DNA of 64,000 nt, taken from Eucommia ulmoides (Eukaryota; Streptophyta; Magnoliopsida; Garryales; Eucommiaceae). A program made the position numbers and the translations under genes. A model generated the notes under the pieces. The model had not been told where the DNA came from. It did not search any database and saw only the letters and a program-made list of their open reading frames with translations. Below are positions 10,600 through 20,990 of the stretch, one piece after another. The stretch's first letter is position 1. Each line of letters starts with the position of its first letter. The stretch spans positions 2,170,001-2,234,000 of the forward strand of contig CM028334.1 in the NCBI GenBank assembly GCA_016647705.1. The letters run 5' to 3'.

Positions 10600-11624
10600 C
10601 TAGGAAAAAGAGTTAGCCCAAATAGATTTACCGCAAGAGTCACACGTGGAGTTCCATTCGGGTTTGACAAAGGCGAGAGGATGGGGGTGCAACTCGGTGT
10701 TGATGGTTGCCCCATACTTAAGATTTTCCATTTCATCAAAATAGCATAAGGGGTGAATGGATTGGTCGCACTCGGCACAGTGGTAGAACCATTTATTGGG
10801 ATTCAACTCTTCCTCACATATTTCACAAAAATACTCGGAAGGATGATCCGGAAGAGGGTGATAGGCGAGCTCCAATGGGTGCTTGTCGTAGCGGTGTTCT
10901 ATGGTGTGTGGCAACTGTGCACAAAATTTGTCTATCGCGAAATGACAACTCTCGCATTTGTACACGTTTGAAAAGTAGATCGAGCCACATACATGACAAA
11001 TTTCATTTGATGAGTATTGTTTCCTTTTAAGAAGATGATTGGGTGGGTGAGCTTTGTGGGTGATGGGGCTTGGCATAGAAGCACATTTAAGATCCAGGTA
11101 GTAGTTGCAGTTTTTGCAACCGTAGGTGAACCCATTGCACGATCTTAAACAATCTTTACATATAAACAAACCAAAAGATTGGGGGCCCTTAGGTAGGAGC
11201 ACGAGCGGGTGTTGTGGGTGAAATGGATGGTTTTGCAACTCAGTGGGTAAAAAAGCACAATCTTTATGGAGAAAGTAATTGCAAGGAACACAGCCATAAA
11301 ATGAAGTTAATTTCGATATGATCTGTAAACACCCGCTACAAAACCTTCTATCACCACAAGTAGTTGTAATAATAGTAATCGTTGTCTTATGATTGATTGG
11401 TTCAGAAGTTGATCCCTCCTTATTTTGATCATTCAAAAGGATCAATGGATGATCAACATGAGTGAAATGGTTAATCATCTTATTATTATCTTTTCCATTT
11501 GTATTATCATGGAGTTCCATTTTCTTAAGAAAATCGCCTATAGTCCAACTTGATTCATCAGCCACTGGCAAGCAGATAACATCTGAATGATAAACCTCTT
11601 CAGCCACCCTTTCACTACCAGAAT
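10600..11624 (-). CDS. DC1 zinc-finger protein, copy A, exon 2
   Basis: Encodes four full DC1 (C1_2) modules and the start of a fifth. The C-x2-C ... C-x2-C-x-F-x-L/I-x-x-x-C patterns include FCSGC...YGCVPCNYFLHKDC, CKDC...YGCKNCNYYLDLKC, CHVCG...YKCESCHFAIDKFC and FCEIC...YHCAECDQSIHPLC, then CDSCGKS. DC1 modules bind zinc through Cys and His. In plants the family is linked to defence, hormone and stress responses, but substrates are mostly unknown. The first 35 residues (DSGSERVAEEV...ICLPVADESSW) look like the linker between the two halves of long DC1 proteins. The preceding T-rich TTTTTTGTTGCAAG is a usable acceptor that restores frame with exon 1 at 14401. The TAG at 10600 arises from a 15-bp insertion and removes the second half of the last module. 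The first ATG in this exon is at 11518-11520, so a separate shorter gene is an alternative. Confidence 0.85.
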
Positions 11625-14400
11625 CTTGCAACAAAAAATGGATTTAGGGTGTGTGTGTTAGGAAGGATATATAAATTCTTATTACGACATATTACGCCTA
11701 TTTTAAAACATAAAAGGGCAATCAAGGGCATAAAAACTCTAGCCACTGCAAGGTTTGGAGAGGGTCATATGTACACAATCTTATCCTTGCAAAAGAAACT
11801 TTTTCCTAGATATAAAGCCAAGATATCCCGGTCATAATTAAATAACCTTGCGATTATGATTGTGCCCTAAGACTCATCCTCTATACATCTTCAAAACATG
11901 ACAATAGTTTAATCAATACCCAAGAGGGTTGGTCTAGTTGGTAAGGAGAGAGATTTTTTCTCTTGTCAAGCAATAGTGAATCCCTATTGCTTGTGTTATC
12001 TAATCCTGAGCTATATATAAAGTTTAGGGCTATACCGAGTCTAGTCTAGCAAAGTATTAAGTGTTCAAGTTTGATTTTTTTATTTTCCTAAATATTTCGA
12101 GTTCGACTCGAGCCTAAAATCTTATGTTCAAACTTAATTCGTTTAATAATCGAACTTTTTGCCAGCTTAATTGGATTTTTTTTTTTTTAAAATTATTTAT
12201 TAATTAAATTTTAATACTCAACAACTATATAACTAATATATCTTTTTCAATAAAATAAATTACTTATACTTGCTTCTCGAAATTTTATATACAAATTGAA
12301 ATATTTAATTTACTAGGGAGTCAAAATATAAAAATTATAAATACTCAATGTAAAATTACCATAATTAATGAGTTTATTACAGTAATTAAATATGTTAAAT
12401 GGAAATTTATAAAATTAAAATTTAGTTGAATTAAGCTCCAGAATGATTTGAAATTTAAGATTGTAGTATTAAAGAAAGAGTTTATACCAATGACCTCCCC
12501 TGATTTTTGGCCTTAAATCAAATACATTTCTTGCTATTTTACAAATACCAGTCAACCCTTCTTATCATTTTGGTCAATGACCACTTACCCTCTTATGAAA
12601 TAAATGCCCTTATGGTGTTTTAAAAAAAAAATATTTTTTTTTTTATAAAAATTCATTAATACCCCCTTATTTTTAAAGTTATAATTTTTACTCTTAACTT
12701 TTTAAATAATTATATTTAGCTCACACTCTACCACACCCTCTCACCGCCCAACACCACTACCCACGCCACTATCCAGGTGCTCACCGCCACCACCCACCTC
12801 TACCGCCCACCTCCAAATCCACTTCGTTTATCTTTTCTTGCATTATTTGTTGATGTCATATCATATGTTGATTTTAGCATTGGAAATGGATTTTTTTTTT
12901 TTCAGGTTGTTTGTAAAGATACAAATATGGCTAGTCATGGCTTACGAGGTGAATATCCAGTATGGAGATTGTATTGATCTTTACCAGCAGTTGGAAACAA
13001 AGTATCTCATCCCCAGCATCTGACGCCAAGCTGCTAAGCTTCACTACATCTTGCAAGCTCCCAAGCTTAAGATAACGTAGGAAGAGATGGTTACCATAAC
13101 CCTTATTGTTTCTAGCTATGATAGGCACCCAAGTATATTCATGATAGCTTCGTAAAGATTGTCATTTTTTTAATATAATATTCATGATACGTGTTAGGGT
13201 TTAGGGGGTTTAAGTGGCAACCCACTTCCAGTATACAACCAACCAACCAAGTATAGAAATTGATAGACAACAATCATGGTGATTTGCCCGAAATTCTCTG
13301 ATGTAGTGTTTGGCAACACTAAATTCAAGCAGATGAATTGGAATTTGGGTTGAACGCATGTAATTTTTATAGATTTTTACATGGGTTCATTTTCAATTCC
13401 ACATTCTCATGAGCCTTCAATTCAACTCGAGTTTTCTCTGAACAGAAGGGTTGAACTGTTAGAACTAAGATGACAGTTAAAAAAAGGGTCGTTATGGATT
13501 TCCTTGTACAGTTATGCAGGAACATGGAGTGATAAATACAAGGATAGAGACGAGAGGAGATGCAGGTCGACAACTAGCCAGCTTCCCTCAAATAAGGATT
13601 ACTTAGTTGATTTTTTGGTTTGGCGACCGCCTACTGATTTGGAGGTGGGCGGTGGCAGTGGAGGTGGAGGTGGCGATGAGCGGTGACTGTGGAGGTGGCA
13701 AGGGGCGGTGAGAGAGTGAGGTAGGATGGGAGGTAAATATAATTATTTCAAAAAAAATAAGATAAAAATTATAACTTTATTTTTAAAGATGTGTTAATAA
13801 AATTTTATAAAAATAAAAAATAATTTTTTAAAATAACATAAGGGCATTTATGTCATAAAAGAGATAAATGAACATTTACCAAAATGGTGGAATGACAGGT
13901 GAGGTATCTGATTTAAAGCAAAAAAATAGAGGAGGTGGTTGGTATAAACCCATTAAAGAAATTCAAGAGTTTATTTTTATTATTTTTTCATATTAAAAAT
14001 AACATATTTTAATTTTTTATTAACGAGTTAAGAGCTTAATTAAAAAATTGAGTTTGGTTTATTTATTAAATAAACAAGCTATTATCGAGTCGAGTTCGAG
14101 TAGTTCATGAACGGTTTGATTCATTTACAACTCTAACAAAGTTTAGGCGAATCCTCCTTTTTCAAGGCGCCTTTTGAAAGTGAGTTAGACCCATTGGGTT
14201 TTTACAACCCGCATTCGATCCTCCTAGGAACATTCCATCGGTAAAAACCTTGAATAGGCCAGGTCGAAGTGGGGAGTGGACCTTTAAGATCATTTGAGGG
14301 CGGCCCAAAACACAATTTATCGTCTAAAAATAATAATTGTTATAATAAAATAAAATAGTTTTTAATGAATTCAAAACAGGGGAAATTAGATTGCGGTTAC
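11625..14400 (-). other. Intron of DC1 gene A (2.8 kb) with nested repeats
   Basis: It is bounded by the donor CAAG|GTAACC at 14401/14400 and acceptor GCAAG|AT at 11625/11624. Phase 1 on both sides gives TTTQ-D-SGSER. The intron of copy B is only 1291 bp and aligns block by block: GGGTTGGTCTAGTTGGTAAG near 11928 (possibly tRNA-derived SINE sequence), AGTTTAGGGCTATACCGAGT near 12020, a TIR-type MITE with CGAGTTCGACTCGAG and TCGAGTCGAGTTCGAG ends (about 12060-14130), and AACCTTGAATAGGCCAGGTC near 14248. The extra length in A is the 12478-13951 insertion. Confidence 0.78.
12478..13951. mobile_element. Pack-MULE-like element in DC1 intron, empty site in paralogue
   Basis: Target duplication ATTAAAGAAA at 12468-12477 and 13952-13961; copy B has the single uninterrupted site near 39862. 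The ends are inverted: GAGTTTATACCAATGACCTC on the left, and GGGTTTATACCAACCACCTC from the right. The arms stay complementary for about 300 bp and contain CCACC/GGTGG-rich parts. The middle (about 12830-13640) is unrelated to the arms and holds exon-like sequence: a T-run plus CAG acceptor at about 12905, then a short open stretch ending QQLETKYLIPSI-stop at 13023. I take this as captured host sequence; the donor gene is not recognised. Confidence 0.82.
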
Positions 14401-15349
14401 CTTGAGTAGTTGTATTCCGTTTCCCAATTGCACACCTCACATGTGCAAAGTACCGGCATCCACCACAGCTGTACAACCATGTCTTCTCCTCCACGTAATG
14501 ACCACAGATGTTGCAAGGATACAAAAACGTCGAATACTCTTCGGGAAAAGCATATTCAAGAGTGAGGGGGTGACCATGAAGATAAGGGCTTTCAATGGTG
14601 GTCGCCAATACAGCACAATCTTGATGAACCAAGAATCGAGGGCATATGGTGCACTGATAGGAGAGGCCGTCGTCGTGTTTTGTGCCGCAGCCAATACATT
14701 GGAACGAGCCGGGCACCGGCAGAGGAGTCAAGGGGTGCAGGTGGCTTGCGTGCTTCATCCGGTGGCTGCTTGGGTGCTTCATCAACGCAGCGGCACAGTC
14801 TAGGTGGAGGGAAAAGCTACAGAGTTCACAAATGTAGATCAAACCCTCGCATCTTCCGTTGCAGACATGGCAACTGTAGCAATAATTCGTAGGAGCCAAT
14901 TCCATGGTGAGGGGGTGATGAGGGTGGAGTGGGTGCTCTGTGATCACGATTGGCAAGTCGCGGCACCATTTGTGGAGCTTAAATTCACAGCCATGGCTAC
15001 TGCAAATGTACAAAGGATTACCCGGAAATATGGGTAACTTGCACAAGTCGCAGTACCAAACGCTCTCGTTGACACCGTACTGCTTTTGTTCCTCAATGAA
15101 CACCAATGGTTCGCGATGTTTAAACAAATGGCGGAGTACCGTTTGTGGAAACAAATCCTCTGTGTCATTGCTTGGCAAGTCGCGGCACCGTTTGTGGAGC
15201 TTAAATCCACAGCCATGACTGCTGCAATTGTACACAAGTTCGCCCGGACTTGTGGCGTAACCACACCAGTCGCAGTTCAATACACTGCGGCACCATTTTT
15301 CCTTCAACAATGAATCCCGATGGTTAAGCAAATGGTTCAGGTTCACCAT
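14401..15349 (-). CDS. DC1 zinc-finger protein, copy A, exon 1
   Basis: Begins at ATG 15349 (MVNLNHLLNHRDSL) after a GA-rich leader. It carries five DC1 modules at about residues 6-55, 74-129, 138-190, 203-245 and 258-308. The first two have the variant C-x2-C ... YxCSSHGCxFKLHKxC, the rest C-x2-C ... YxC-x2-CxFxxHxxC. All zinc ligands I can check are present in the last four modules; module 1 has lost its HPL-type start. The coding part ends RCAIGKRNTTTQ with a CAAG|GTAACC donor at 14401/14400. Beyond it the frame only runs 25 low-complexity residues. Joined to exon 2 the product would be about 657 residues, the usual length of long plant DC1 proteins. It is likely cytosolic or nuclear; no signal peptide or membrane span is seen. 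Confidence 0.88.
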
Positions 15350-15620
15350 CTCTCTCTCTCCCTATCTAGAAAAGCTGATGAAGGAATTATTGTGCGATGG
15401 ACCCAATAACTTGAGCTAGTGTTAGCTCTTTAAATAGCTATCATTTTTTCCTTTTTCTTTTTCTCTCTCTTTTTTTTTTCTTTATCTTTCTCTGTTCTTT
15501 TTTTTAGATACATCCTCCTTACCGTCTTCAACAAATAGATAAGAAACACAGAACATTAGTGAATTCCTAGATTTGATTTAAACTGCTATTATTGAAAAGA
15601 ACAAACGTTAGAAAATATCT
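15350..15620 (-). promoter_or_regulatory. Putative promoter and leader of DC1 gene A
   Basis: Reading the minus strand toward the ATG: a T/C-rich (on plus) tract at about 15445-15510, a TATA-like TATTTAAAGAGC at 15428-15440, then about 65 bp of leader ending in a GAGAGAGAGAGAG run right before the ATG. The same block precedes DC1 B (41280-41450), which supports it as the native 5' region. Orphan copies occur at 16.3, 17.8, 49.2, 50.7, 56.0 and 58.5 kb. Confidence 0.6.
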
Positions 15621-16283
15621 AGATTTGATTCAAACTGCAATTACGGATTTGTATATTTTTTTTTTCACTAAAAAAGGTTAGTTAATTTAATTAAATTCTT
15701 AATCTATATGTTTAAATATTTCATTTCTATTAGTAACCCTATTCTTATGAGTTATTTGTTATTTTTTTTCGAACCCATATTTTCTGTGATGATCTAAACG
15801 TTATTCTCTTCCAATTGAAAACAATTGTAAAGTTGAGCAAATGCTCCTCTTGCTTCGCAAACAAGAGATCCCAAATTCAGTATTTCTTGTCCAACAAATT
15901 CTATTTTTGTTTGGTTGACAAGTCAATTGAAAACCTTGTGATTAGTCTCTGTTTTTCACCCTGATTGCATATAGGCTATACAGCCATTGCAATTTGAAAC
16001 CAGAAAACAAAAAATCTTAATTTTATTTTTTAAGTAAGAAAATAGTATAATGTTTTTTTTTTTTTTTTGTATGTAATGTGTGTCCGGGTAGGTTACGCAC
16101 ACAACGACTAATCACTTTACGGGATGATCATAAAGGTGCACTCCCCTACATCTGCATGGTGCATTCAAGATTTAATTTTCAAAGTACTACACAAAAGAGT
16201 CGAGCTCTGATTGACAATAAAAATGGTGTTGGTATTGATATAAGCCAAGCCAAAATTATTGAAAACATTTTTCGGTGATATTT
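15621..16283. other. Upstream DC1 flank, no gene
   Basis: AT-rich sequence. The first half (to about 15790) recurs at 16520-16830, 49440-49650 and 58540-58850. A block at about 15790-16280 includes an isolated 66-residue open frame with no recognisable domain. I see no supported gene. Confidence 0.5.
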
Positions 16284-16960
16284 ATGGGTCCTCTCTCTCT
16301 CTCTCTAAAAAAGCTGATGAAAGAATTCTTGAGCAATGACCCCTTGAGCTATTGATAGTTCTTTCCTAAATAACTGTCATTTTTTTTTTCTTTTGCCATT
16401 TTTCTTTTTCTTTTCCTTTTCCTTTTTCTCTTTCTCTTTTTTTTTTTTGTTTATTTCTTTTCCTTTTTCCTTATATACATTCTCTTTGCCATCTTCAAAA
16501 AACTAACGAGAAAACAGAAAAAATTAGTAAATTCCTAGATTTGATTTAAATTGTTATTATTGAGATTTAATAGAAAAAGAACAAATGTTAGAGAGTCCCT
16601 ACATTTGATTTAAACTGTTATTATGAATTTGTATATTTTTTCACTGAAATAGTTAGTTAATTTTATTAAATTCTTCATCTATATGTTTTAATACTTCATT
16701 TCTATTAGTAACCCTATTCTTATAAGTTATGTGGTATTTCTCTTTGAACCCATATTTATCGTTTGTTATTAAATTCAGATTTTTCGGTGATATTTATTTG
16801 ATGATATAAACGTTATTCTCTTGAAATTGTAAACAATTATAAACTTGTGAGTTTTTTTTTTCCACCTTTAGATTTTCAAATAAAAATTGTATCTCCTGCT
16901 GATCTTCTTTTGGTGAGAATAAATAAAAATTAATTAATTACTGAATTTTCCAAACACGTT
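16284..16960 (-). repeat. Orphan copy of DC1 5' region
   Basis: It repeats the CTCTCTCTCTCTCT run, AAGCTGATGAA, the GAGCAATG-x-CCC block, AGTTCTTTCCTAAATAACTG, the long pyrimidine tract and the following AT-rich flank that precede DC1 gene A. No DC1 exon lies below it. It is a promoter-containing duplicate that has lost, or never had, its gene. Confidence 0.72.
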
Positions 16961-17117
16961 TCCACGACATCCAAACAAATTCTCCAAAATTTTTAACTTG
17001 ATATTTAATTAGCATAAGCTACATTGTTTTACACATAATTAATTTACATTAAAAACAGAAAACCGATAATTTAGTTTAAAAACATATACTAATACAAACA
17101 CCGGGAGGTTTATGCCG

Positions 17118-17282
17118 GCCTTGTAGCTAGGTTTTACACTTGTTTCGTTTTTGCCTTTGGATTTGTCGCTTGTTTCAGCTGCGGAGTCCTACGATTCTTG
17201 ATCAGTACAGAATTTTCGAGGGTAGAATTGTCCATAAATTTATTGGCCTTTTCAATACTTCAAATCGTTAGCAGAAGTTCCA
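17118..17282 (-). pseudogene. Degraded exon, paralogue of 52845-53019
   Basis: The minus strand shows an acceptor-like TTTATAACTGTAG followed by CSGTSANDLK and, later, AAETSDKSKGKNE, with stops and frame slips between. The intact counterpart at 52845-53019 encodes DSSTKKAIKRMDNSTLENSC and AETSDKSKGKAK. It lies downstream, in the transcription direction, of the PDS5-like exons at 18394-19494. It may be a charged low-complexity exon of that gene; this link is inference from position only. Confidence 0.45.
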
Positions 17283-17750
17283 CTACAGTTATAAACCAAT
17301 CTGAAAAGGTCCCATTTGTTTAATGTTTTTGTTCCCAGATTTTCGTTTGTGTTCTTAAAAAATGATGAACATAAACAAAAATATAAAAATAAACAGACAA
17401 ACAAAAAAATATGTTTACGCTCTGTTCTCAAATTTTTAGAACAATTTTTTTGGGAACAAAAATAAAATATTCCCATTTTTCTATTTTATTCCAAGTTTTA
17501 TGGAAATGGAGACAAATTTGGTAGCGGAAACACTAAACAAACGCCACCTATTTTTTTTTTTTTTTTTTTTTGACAATTATGTTCTGTTCCTGTAAATTTT
17601 TTAGAAAAATTGAAAGAAGAAGGGAAACAATTTTTTTTTTTTTTTTGGCAAATCCCTTATTTTACCCTTAATTTGAAAAAAAACCCTCTATCCAATTGTA
17701 ATTTGTGTTTTAATTCCGCATATTAAAAAAAAACAAAAGACCTAATACAT
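17283..17750. other. Repetitive flank, no gene
   Basis: Contains CCATTTGTTTAATGTTTTTG, AACACTAAACAAACGCCACC and several T-runs that recur at 18000 and 53050-53400. The CAAACGCCACC block resembles the end of a hAT-type MITE. No coding sequence is supported. Confidence 0.5.
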
Positions 17751-18393
17751 GTGTATGCTCTCTCTCTACTAGAAAAACTGATGAATGAATTCTTGAGCAA
17801 TGGCCGCTTTCTCCTAGAGGTATCATTTTTTCTTCTTTTTTGTTTTTCCTTTTCCTTTTTCTTTCTCTCTCTCTCTCTCTCTTTTTCTTTATTTCTTTTC
17901 CTTTTCTTTATTTCCATTTCTTTTTCTTAAGATATATCTTCTTTTTGTCATATTCACATAATTGACAAGAAAACAGAGACATACATTTGGTAGCACAAAC
18001 ACTAAACAAACGCCAGCTATTTTTTTCGACAATTTTGTTCTATTTCTGTAAGAGGAGGCTGCAAGTGCTGCAGGAGGAGCAGCAAGCACTCATTGTGCGG
18101 GCTGTCACCCTCGGTGACCGGGAAAACCACTAGAAGAAATTAAATTTGTTCAGAAAAATTAAAAGTAGAGGGGAAACAATTTATTTATTTATTTTTATTT
18201 TTTTTTTGTATCGGTGGCAGTTCCCTTATTTTACTCTTAATTTGAAAAAAATCTCCTACCTAATTGCAACTTGTGTTTTAGTTGTGCGCATTAAAAATAG
18301 GCGAAAGGCTTAATACACACGTTTGCATTTTCGCAGTTATATGTATCTAACTTGTATATAAAATATTTGTTAGATGTAAAAAATATTACAAAA
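17751..18393 (-). repeat. Second orphan DC1 5' region and flank
   Basis: CTCTCTCTCTACTAGAAAAACTGATGAA and the pyrimidine-rich stretch to about 17935 repeat the DC1 leader and promoter. From 17985 on it repeats the 17500-17720 flank (ACACTAAACAAACGCCA, then TTTGTGTTTTA-like sequence). Together the two blocks look like a tandem duplication of the gene's 5' side. Confidence 0.65.
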
Positions 18394-18564
18394 TTACATA
18401 AGAACTACTTCTGCATCTCTTTCTACTTCCAAAATGTTATATATATGAGTGAAATAATCACAATAGACAATTTCAGCATAATCATTGGCAGATAAATTTT
18501 CCAGCTTTTCAGCGTTTTTTCTCAGGACTTGCTCTCCCAACTTCCACGAATTATCAAAAACGTT
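18394..18564 (-). CDS. PDS5-like protein, exon with stop
   Basis: The minus strand reads acceptor TTTCCACAG|AACG, then NVFDNSWKLGEQVLRKNAEK and NLSANDYAEIVY, ending in TAA at 18394-18396. WKLGE-x-V-L and the later LS-x-x-DYAEIV resemble the part of plant PDS5 cohesin-associated HEAT-repeat proteins that follows the DLECDEL block. It joins in phase 0 to the exon at 18735-18920. A stop here would give a protein far shorter than functional PDS5, so this is probably a fragment or a truncated PDS5-like gene. Confidence 0.6.
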   Translation of the reverse strand, partial: NVFDNSWKLGEQVLRKNAEKLENLSANDYAEIVYCDYFTHIYNILEVERDAEVVLM

Positions 18565-18734
18565 CTGTGGAAATCAAGCAAAAACGTGAATACGGAATAC
18601 GGGTGATTTGGCCTTTAATTTTGCAGCAACAATTAAAACATCAAGTTCTTATGAAAAATGTTAGAATTTTTTTTACAGTGAAAAAATTCAAATTCAAATT
18701 AACGATGAAAAAGAAAAGTAATTAAGAATATTAC

Positions 18735-18920
18735 TTGATGCATGGTGTTGAGTAATTGTTGAAACAATTGCACGACTAATTCATCGCATTCGAGGTCGAG
18801 CGACACCAAGCATGACCTGATCTTTGCAGCGGTCTGGAGAATTTTTACGGCCTTCGAGTAATAGCGACTATATACACATGATAATTCCTCAAGCGCCACC
18901 ATTATTAGCTGAAAAATTTC
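18735..18920 (-). CDS. PDS5-like protein, exon with RSCLVSLDLECDEL motif
   Basis: Exactly 62 codons between acceptor TTTTTGTAG|GAA and donor CATCAA|GTAATA. It encodes EIFQLIMVALEELSCVYSRY, AVKILQTAAKIRSCLVSLDL and ECDELVVQLFQQLL. Plant PDS5 proteins have the near-identical EIFQL...KVRSCLVMLDLECD block. PDS5 regulates sister-chromatid cohesion together with cohesin. The exon is open and both splice sites are canonical, so it is either a recent gene fragment or part of an expressed short PDS5-like gene. Confidence 0.72.
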
Positions 18921-19367
18921 CTACAAAAATGAAAATAAAGATGAAAATGTCCATCCAGAAGCTAAAAAGTATCATAAAAATGTTTGATCTAATTTTTAGT
19001 ACTGTTTGGTAATGATGCCTTTTTTTTTTTTTTTTTTTAAGTACTTTATATGATAAAAAGCTAATTTTGACAAAAGTATTTTTACTTAAAAGTAGAAGTA
19101 AAAAATCGAAAGTTCGATCGATATTGTAGAGAGAATACCTCCTTGTATATTCCCATGCTTCATGTTTATCCAAAATAATTTCACACATAAAGAGAGTTTT
19201 TAGTGGTTATTCGGAGAAAAAGAATAATTTTTTTGAGTTTTTTTTCAAAAAGAAAAGCACTTAAAATCATATTAAGTATTTTTATTTATTTTTAAATAAA
19301 AACAAATGATGCTTTCAAAGCGAAAAAAGTACTTAAAACAAAAAGTTATAAACCTCTTTGTCTTTAC

Positions 19368-19494
19368 CTTTCCAATGAATGGCTCCTTCGCTGGCAAAAG
19401 TGCCTCTTGCATCGTCTCAATTGGTGCTTGTGGCACCTTGCTTAGGAGGCTCTCTACTTTTTGAAATATTGAAATGAAATTAGACCTTATAAAC
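19368..19494 (-). CDS. PDS5-like protein, upstream exon
   Basis: The minus strand has acceptor TTTACTTACAG|G and donor GGAAAG|GTAAAG. Between them lies FIRSNFISIFQKVESLLSKV plus PQAPIETMQEALLPAKEPFIGK. The K-x-ESLLSKV-x-Q-x-P-x-x-x-MQ-x-AL-x-P pattern is the N-terminal part of plant PDS5. It ends in phase 0, so it joins the 18920 exon in frame. A possible extra exon around 19139-19190 (CEIILDKHEAWEYTRR, donor AG|GTATTC) lacks an acceptor I can see. The first exon is not found before 20 kb. Confidence 0.65.
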
Positions 19495-19563
19495 CTGTAA
19501 GTAAATAAAAAATATGGCAAAAAAATTAAAAATAAATATAAGAGATGCGTGGCTTTTTATCTT

Positions 19564-19733
19564 TAGGTAGTGTTTGGTTTCGTGGAATCAGAGTTTTGGG
19601 CTCGGATTTGGAGATGAATGCGTGTAAAAATCCAAAGATTTAAATGTCATCATCTACAACCTCAATTCCAACGCTTCATCTTGAATTCTAATTTCAAAAT
19701 TTCAATTTTTCGCTACCAAACGCTACCTAAGAA
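19564..19733. mobile_element. Short TIR MITE (about 170 bp)
   Basis: Ends TTAGGTAGTGTTTGGT and ACCAAACGCTACCTAA form a 16-bp terminal inverted repeat with one mismatch. Internal sequence is AT-rich and non-coding. GTGTTTGGT ends are common in hAT-type and Harbinger-type plant MITEs. I see no clear target duplication, so the superfamily is open. Confidence 0.7.
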
Positions 19734-20023
19734 AAAAAAACCCACATAACTTCAAGAAAACGAGTTAGTTTCATATGATTGTACCAAAAGGAAACATCAA
19801 AGAGACATTTTCTTTCATTAGTAACTGTTTTGTTTCTAGGTCAAGCGTTCTTCAAAACTTGCTTCATTTTTTTTTTGGCATACTTGGACTTCATAGCATA
19901 CAGAGAATAATCCCAACCACGAAAAGAATAATAGGGTGTTTGCCTGAGGTATAAGAAGAAAGAATTTGATTTGGAAAAGGGTTTTATAAAATTTTGTTGG
20001 TTGTTAATTTCAAAACCAAAATT
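19734..20023. other. AT-rich spacer, nothing recognised
   Basis: No open frame, repeat pair or structure of note. It contains a short CATACTTGGACTTCATAG block and an A-rich run. It separates the MITE from the solo LTR. Confidence 0.4.
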
Positions 20024-20363
20024 TGATACGACCCTGCCAAGATGATCATTATTTCATGGCTTCCATTTTTGCCATGGATTCCCTTGTTAGTTTGGGTTGT
20101 TATTTTCGTTGTTATGGTTTTGTTAGTTGTTTGTTATTTTGTTGGTATGGTTTGTTAGCTTGGTAGCTTAGATGAATCTATAAATACTATAGCTCTTGTA
20201 CTCATGGGGATAATGAGAATTGAATTAATCTTTCTTCCTCTAGTTCTTCTTCCTCTCTGATTTCTTCTGAAATTCCTCTGTTCTTCCCTCTTCTTCTTCA
20301 ATCTTCTTTTATTTTGGAGCCGACACTCGCTCGAAGAGTGTTTTTCTTGGCAGAGTCGTATCA
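20024..20363 (+). mobile_element. Solo LTR, copia-type (340 bp)
   Basis: Starts TGATACGACCCTGCCAAG and ends CTTGGCAGAGTCGTATCA, an 18-bp terminal inverted match with one mismatch and TG...CA ends. Flanking pentamers are AAATT and AAATC, a decayed 5-bp target duplication. A TATA-like CTATAAATACT lies at 20178-20187, followed by a pyrimidine-rich leader. Size and TATA position fit a copia LTR left after unequal recombination. Confidence 0.78.
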
Positions 20364-20990
20364 AAATCTTAACCAAAACTATTTAGTTAGTTTCAAAATT
20401 TGATCATTCGGTTCGGATTCATTCGGTCACCAGTCAGTTCGGTCTAGTTGATGGAGCCAGGGTTTTAATCGTTGATCGGTGTTAGTAGGAAGTGTCATGC
20501 TTGGGGGTTCCCTGGTCACAAGTCGGTGATCGGGGAGGGCCATGCAAACGGACGCTATGGGACCACTCAGAAGATGAGGTGGACCTTAACGAGGGTCATT
20601 GTGCCACGTATTGGTCATGGAATGGAGGTCGGAGGTTGGTAGATTTTTCCCACATCAATTTTCATTCTATGCCCAAGAATTTGTTCCGAAAATGTGGACT
20701 CAAAAGAAAGCATAACCTGTTTGATTCTCTAAATCATCATATTTTATGAAGTATCTTATTTTTAATAAATTAATTTGTATGTTTTTCCATTGATCTATGA
20801 TTTAATTAAATTTACAATATTTTGAAGAAAGAAATCTACAATTGTTTTAATTTTCTTAAATTTTTAATTTTTAATTTATTCTAGTTATGCTAAAAAAAAG
20901 CCAAATTATTATATTTATAAATTGACTAAGACAAACAGTATAATTTACTAATTTTAAAACAACCAACCATGCTCATTTTAGTGTTTTTTT
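20364..20990. repeat. Direct repeat, paralogue of 22640-23030
   Basis: GACCACTCAGAAGATGAGGT, AGGGTCATTGTGCCAC, GGTAGATTTTTCCCA, CATCAATTTTCATT and CCAAGAATTTGTTC recur in the same order and spacing at 22650-22830. The AT-rich tail with ACCAAATTATTATATTTATA-like sequence occurs again near 23010 and 33480. It reads as non-coding repeat; a short 85-residue frame inside has no domain. Confidence 0.65.

Noticed and set aside
11928..11990. tRNA gene or tRNA-derived SINE (GGTTGGTCTAGTTGGTAAG)
   Set aside because: It resembles a Pol III A box, but I could not fold a tRNA or find a convincing B box, so no RNA gene is called. The duplicate at 39330 is explained by the gene duplication.
14402..14803. 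Plus-strand open frame of 133 residues opposite DC1 exon 1
   Set aside because: Antisense shadow of the DC1 coding frame; the same happens opposite copies B and C.
17723..18089. Lys/Glu/Arg-rich 64-66 residue frames
   Set aside because: Antisense of the C/T-rich tract of the DC1 promoter relic.
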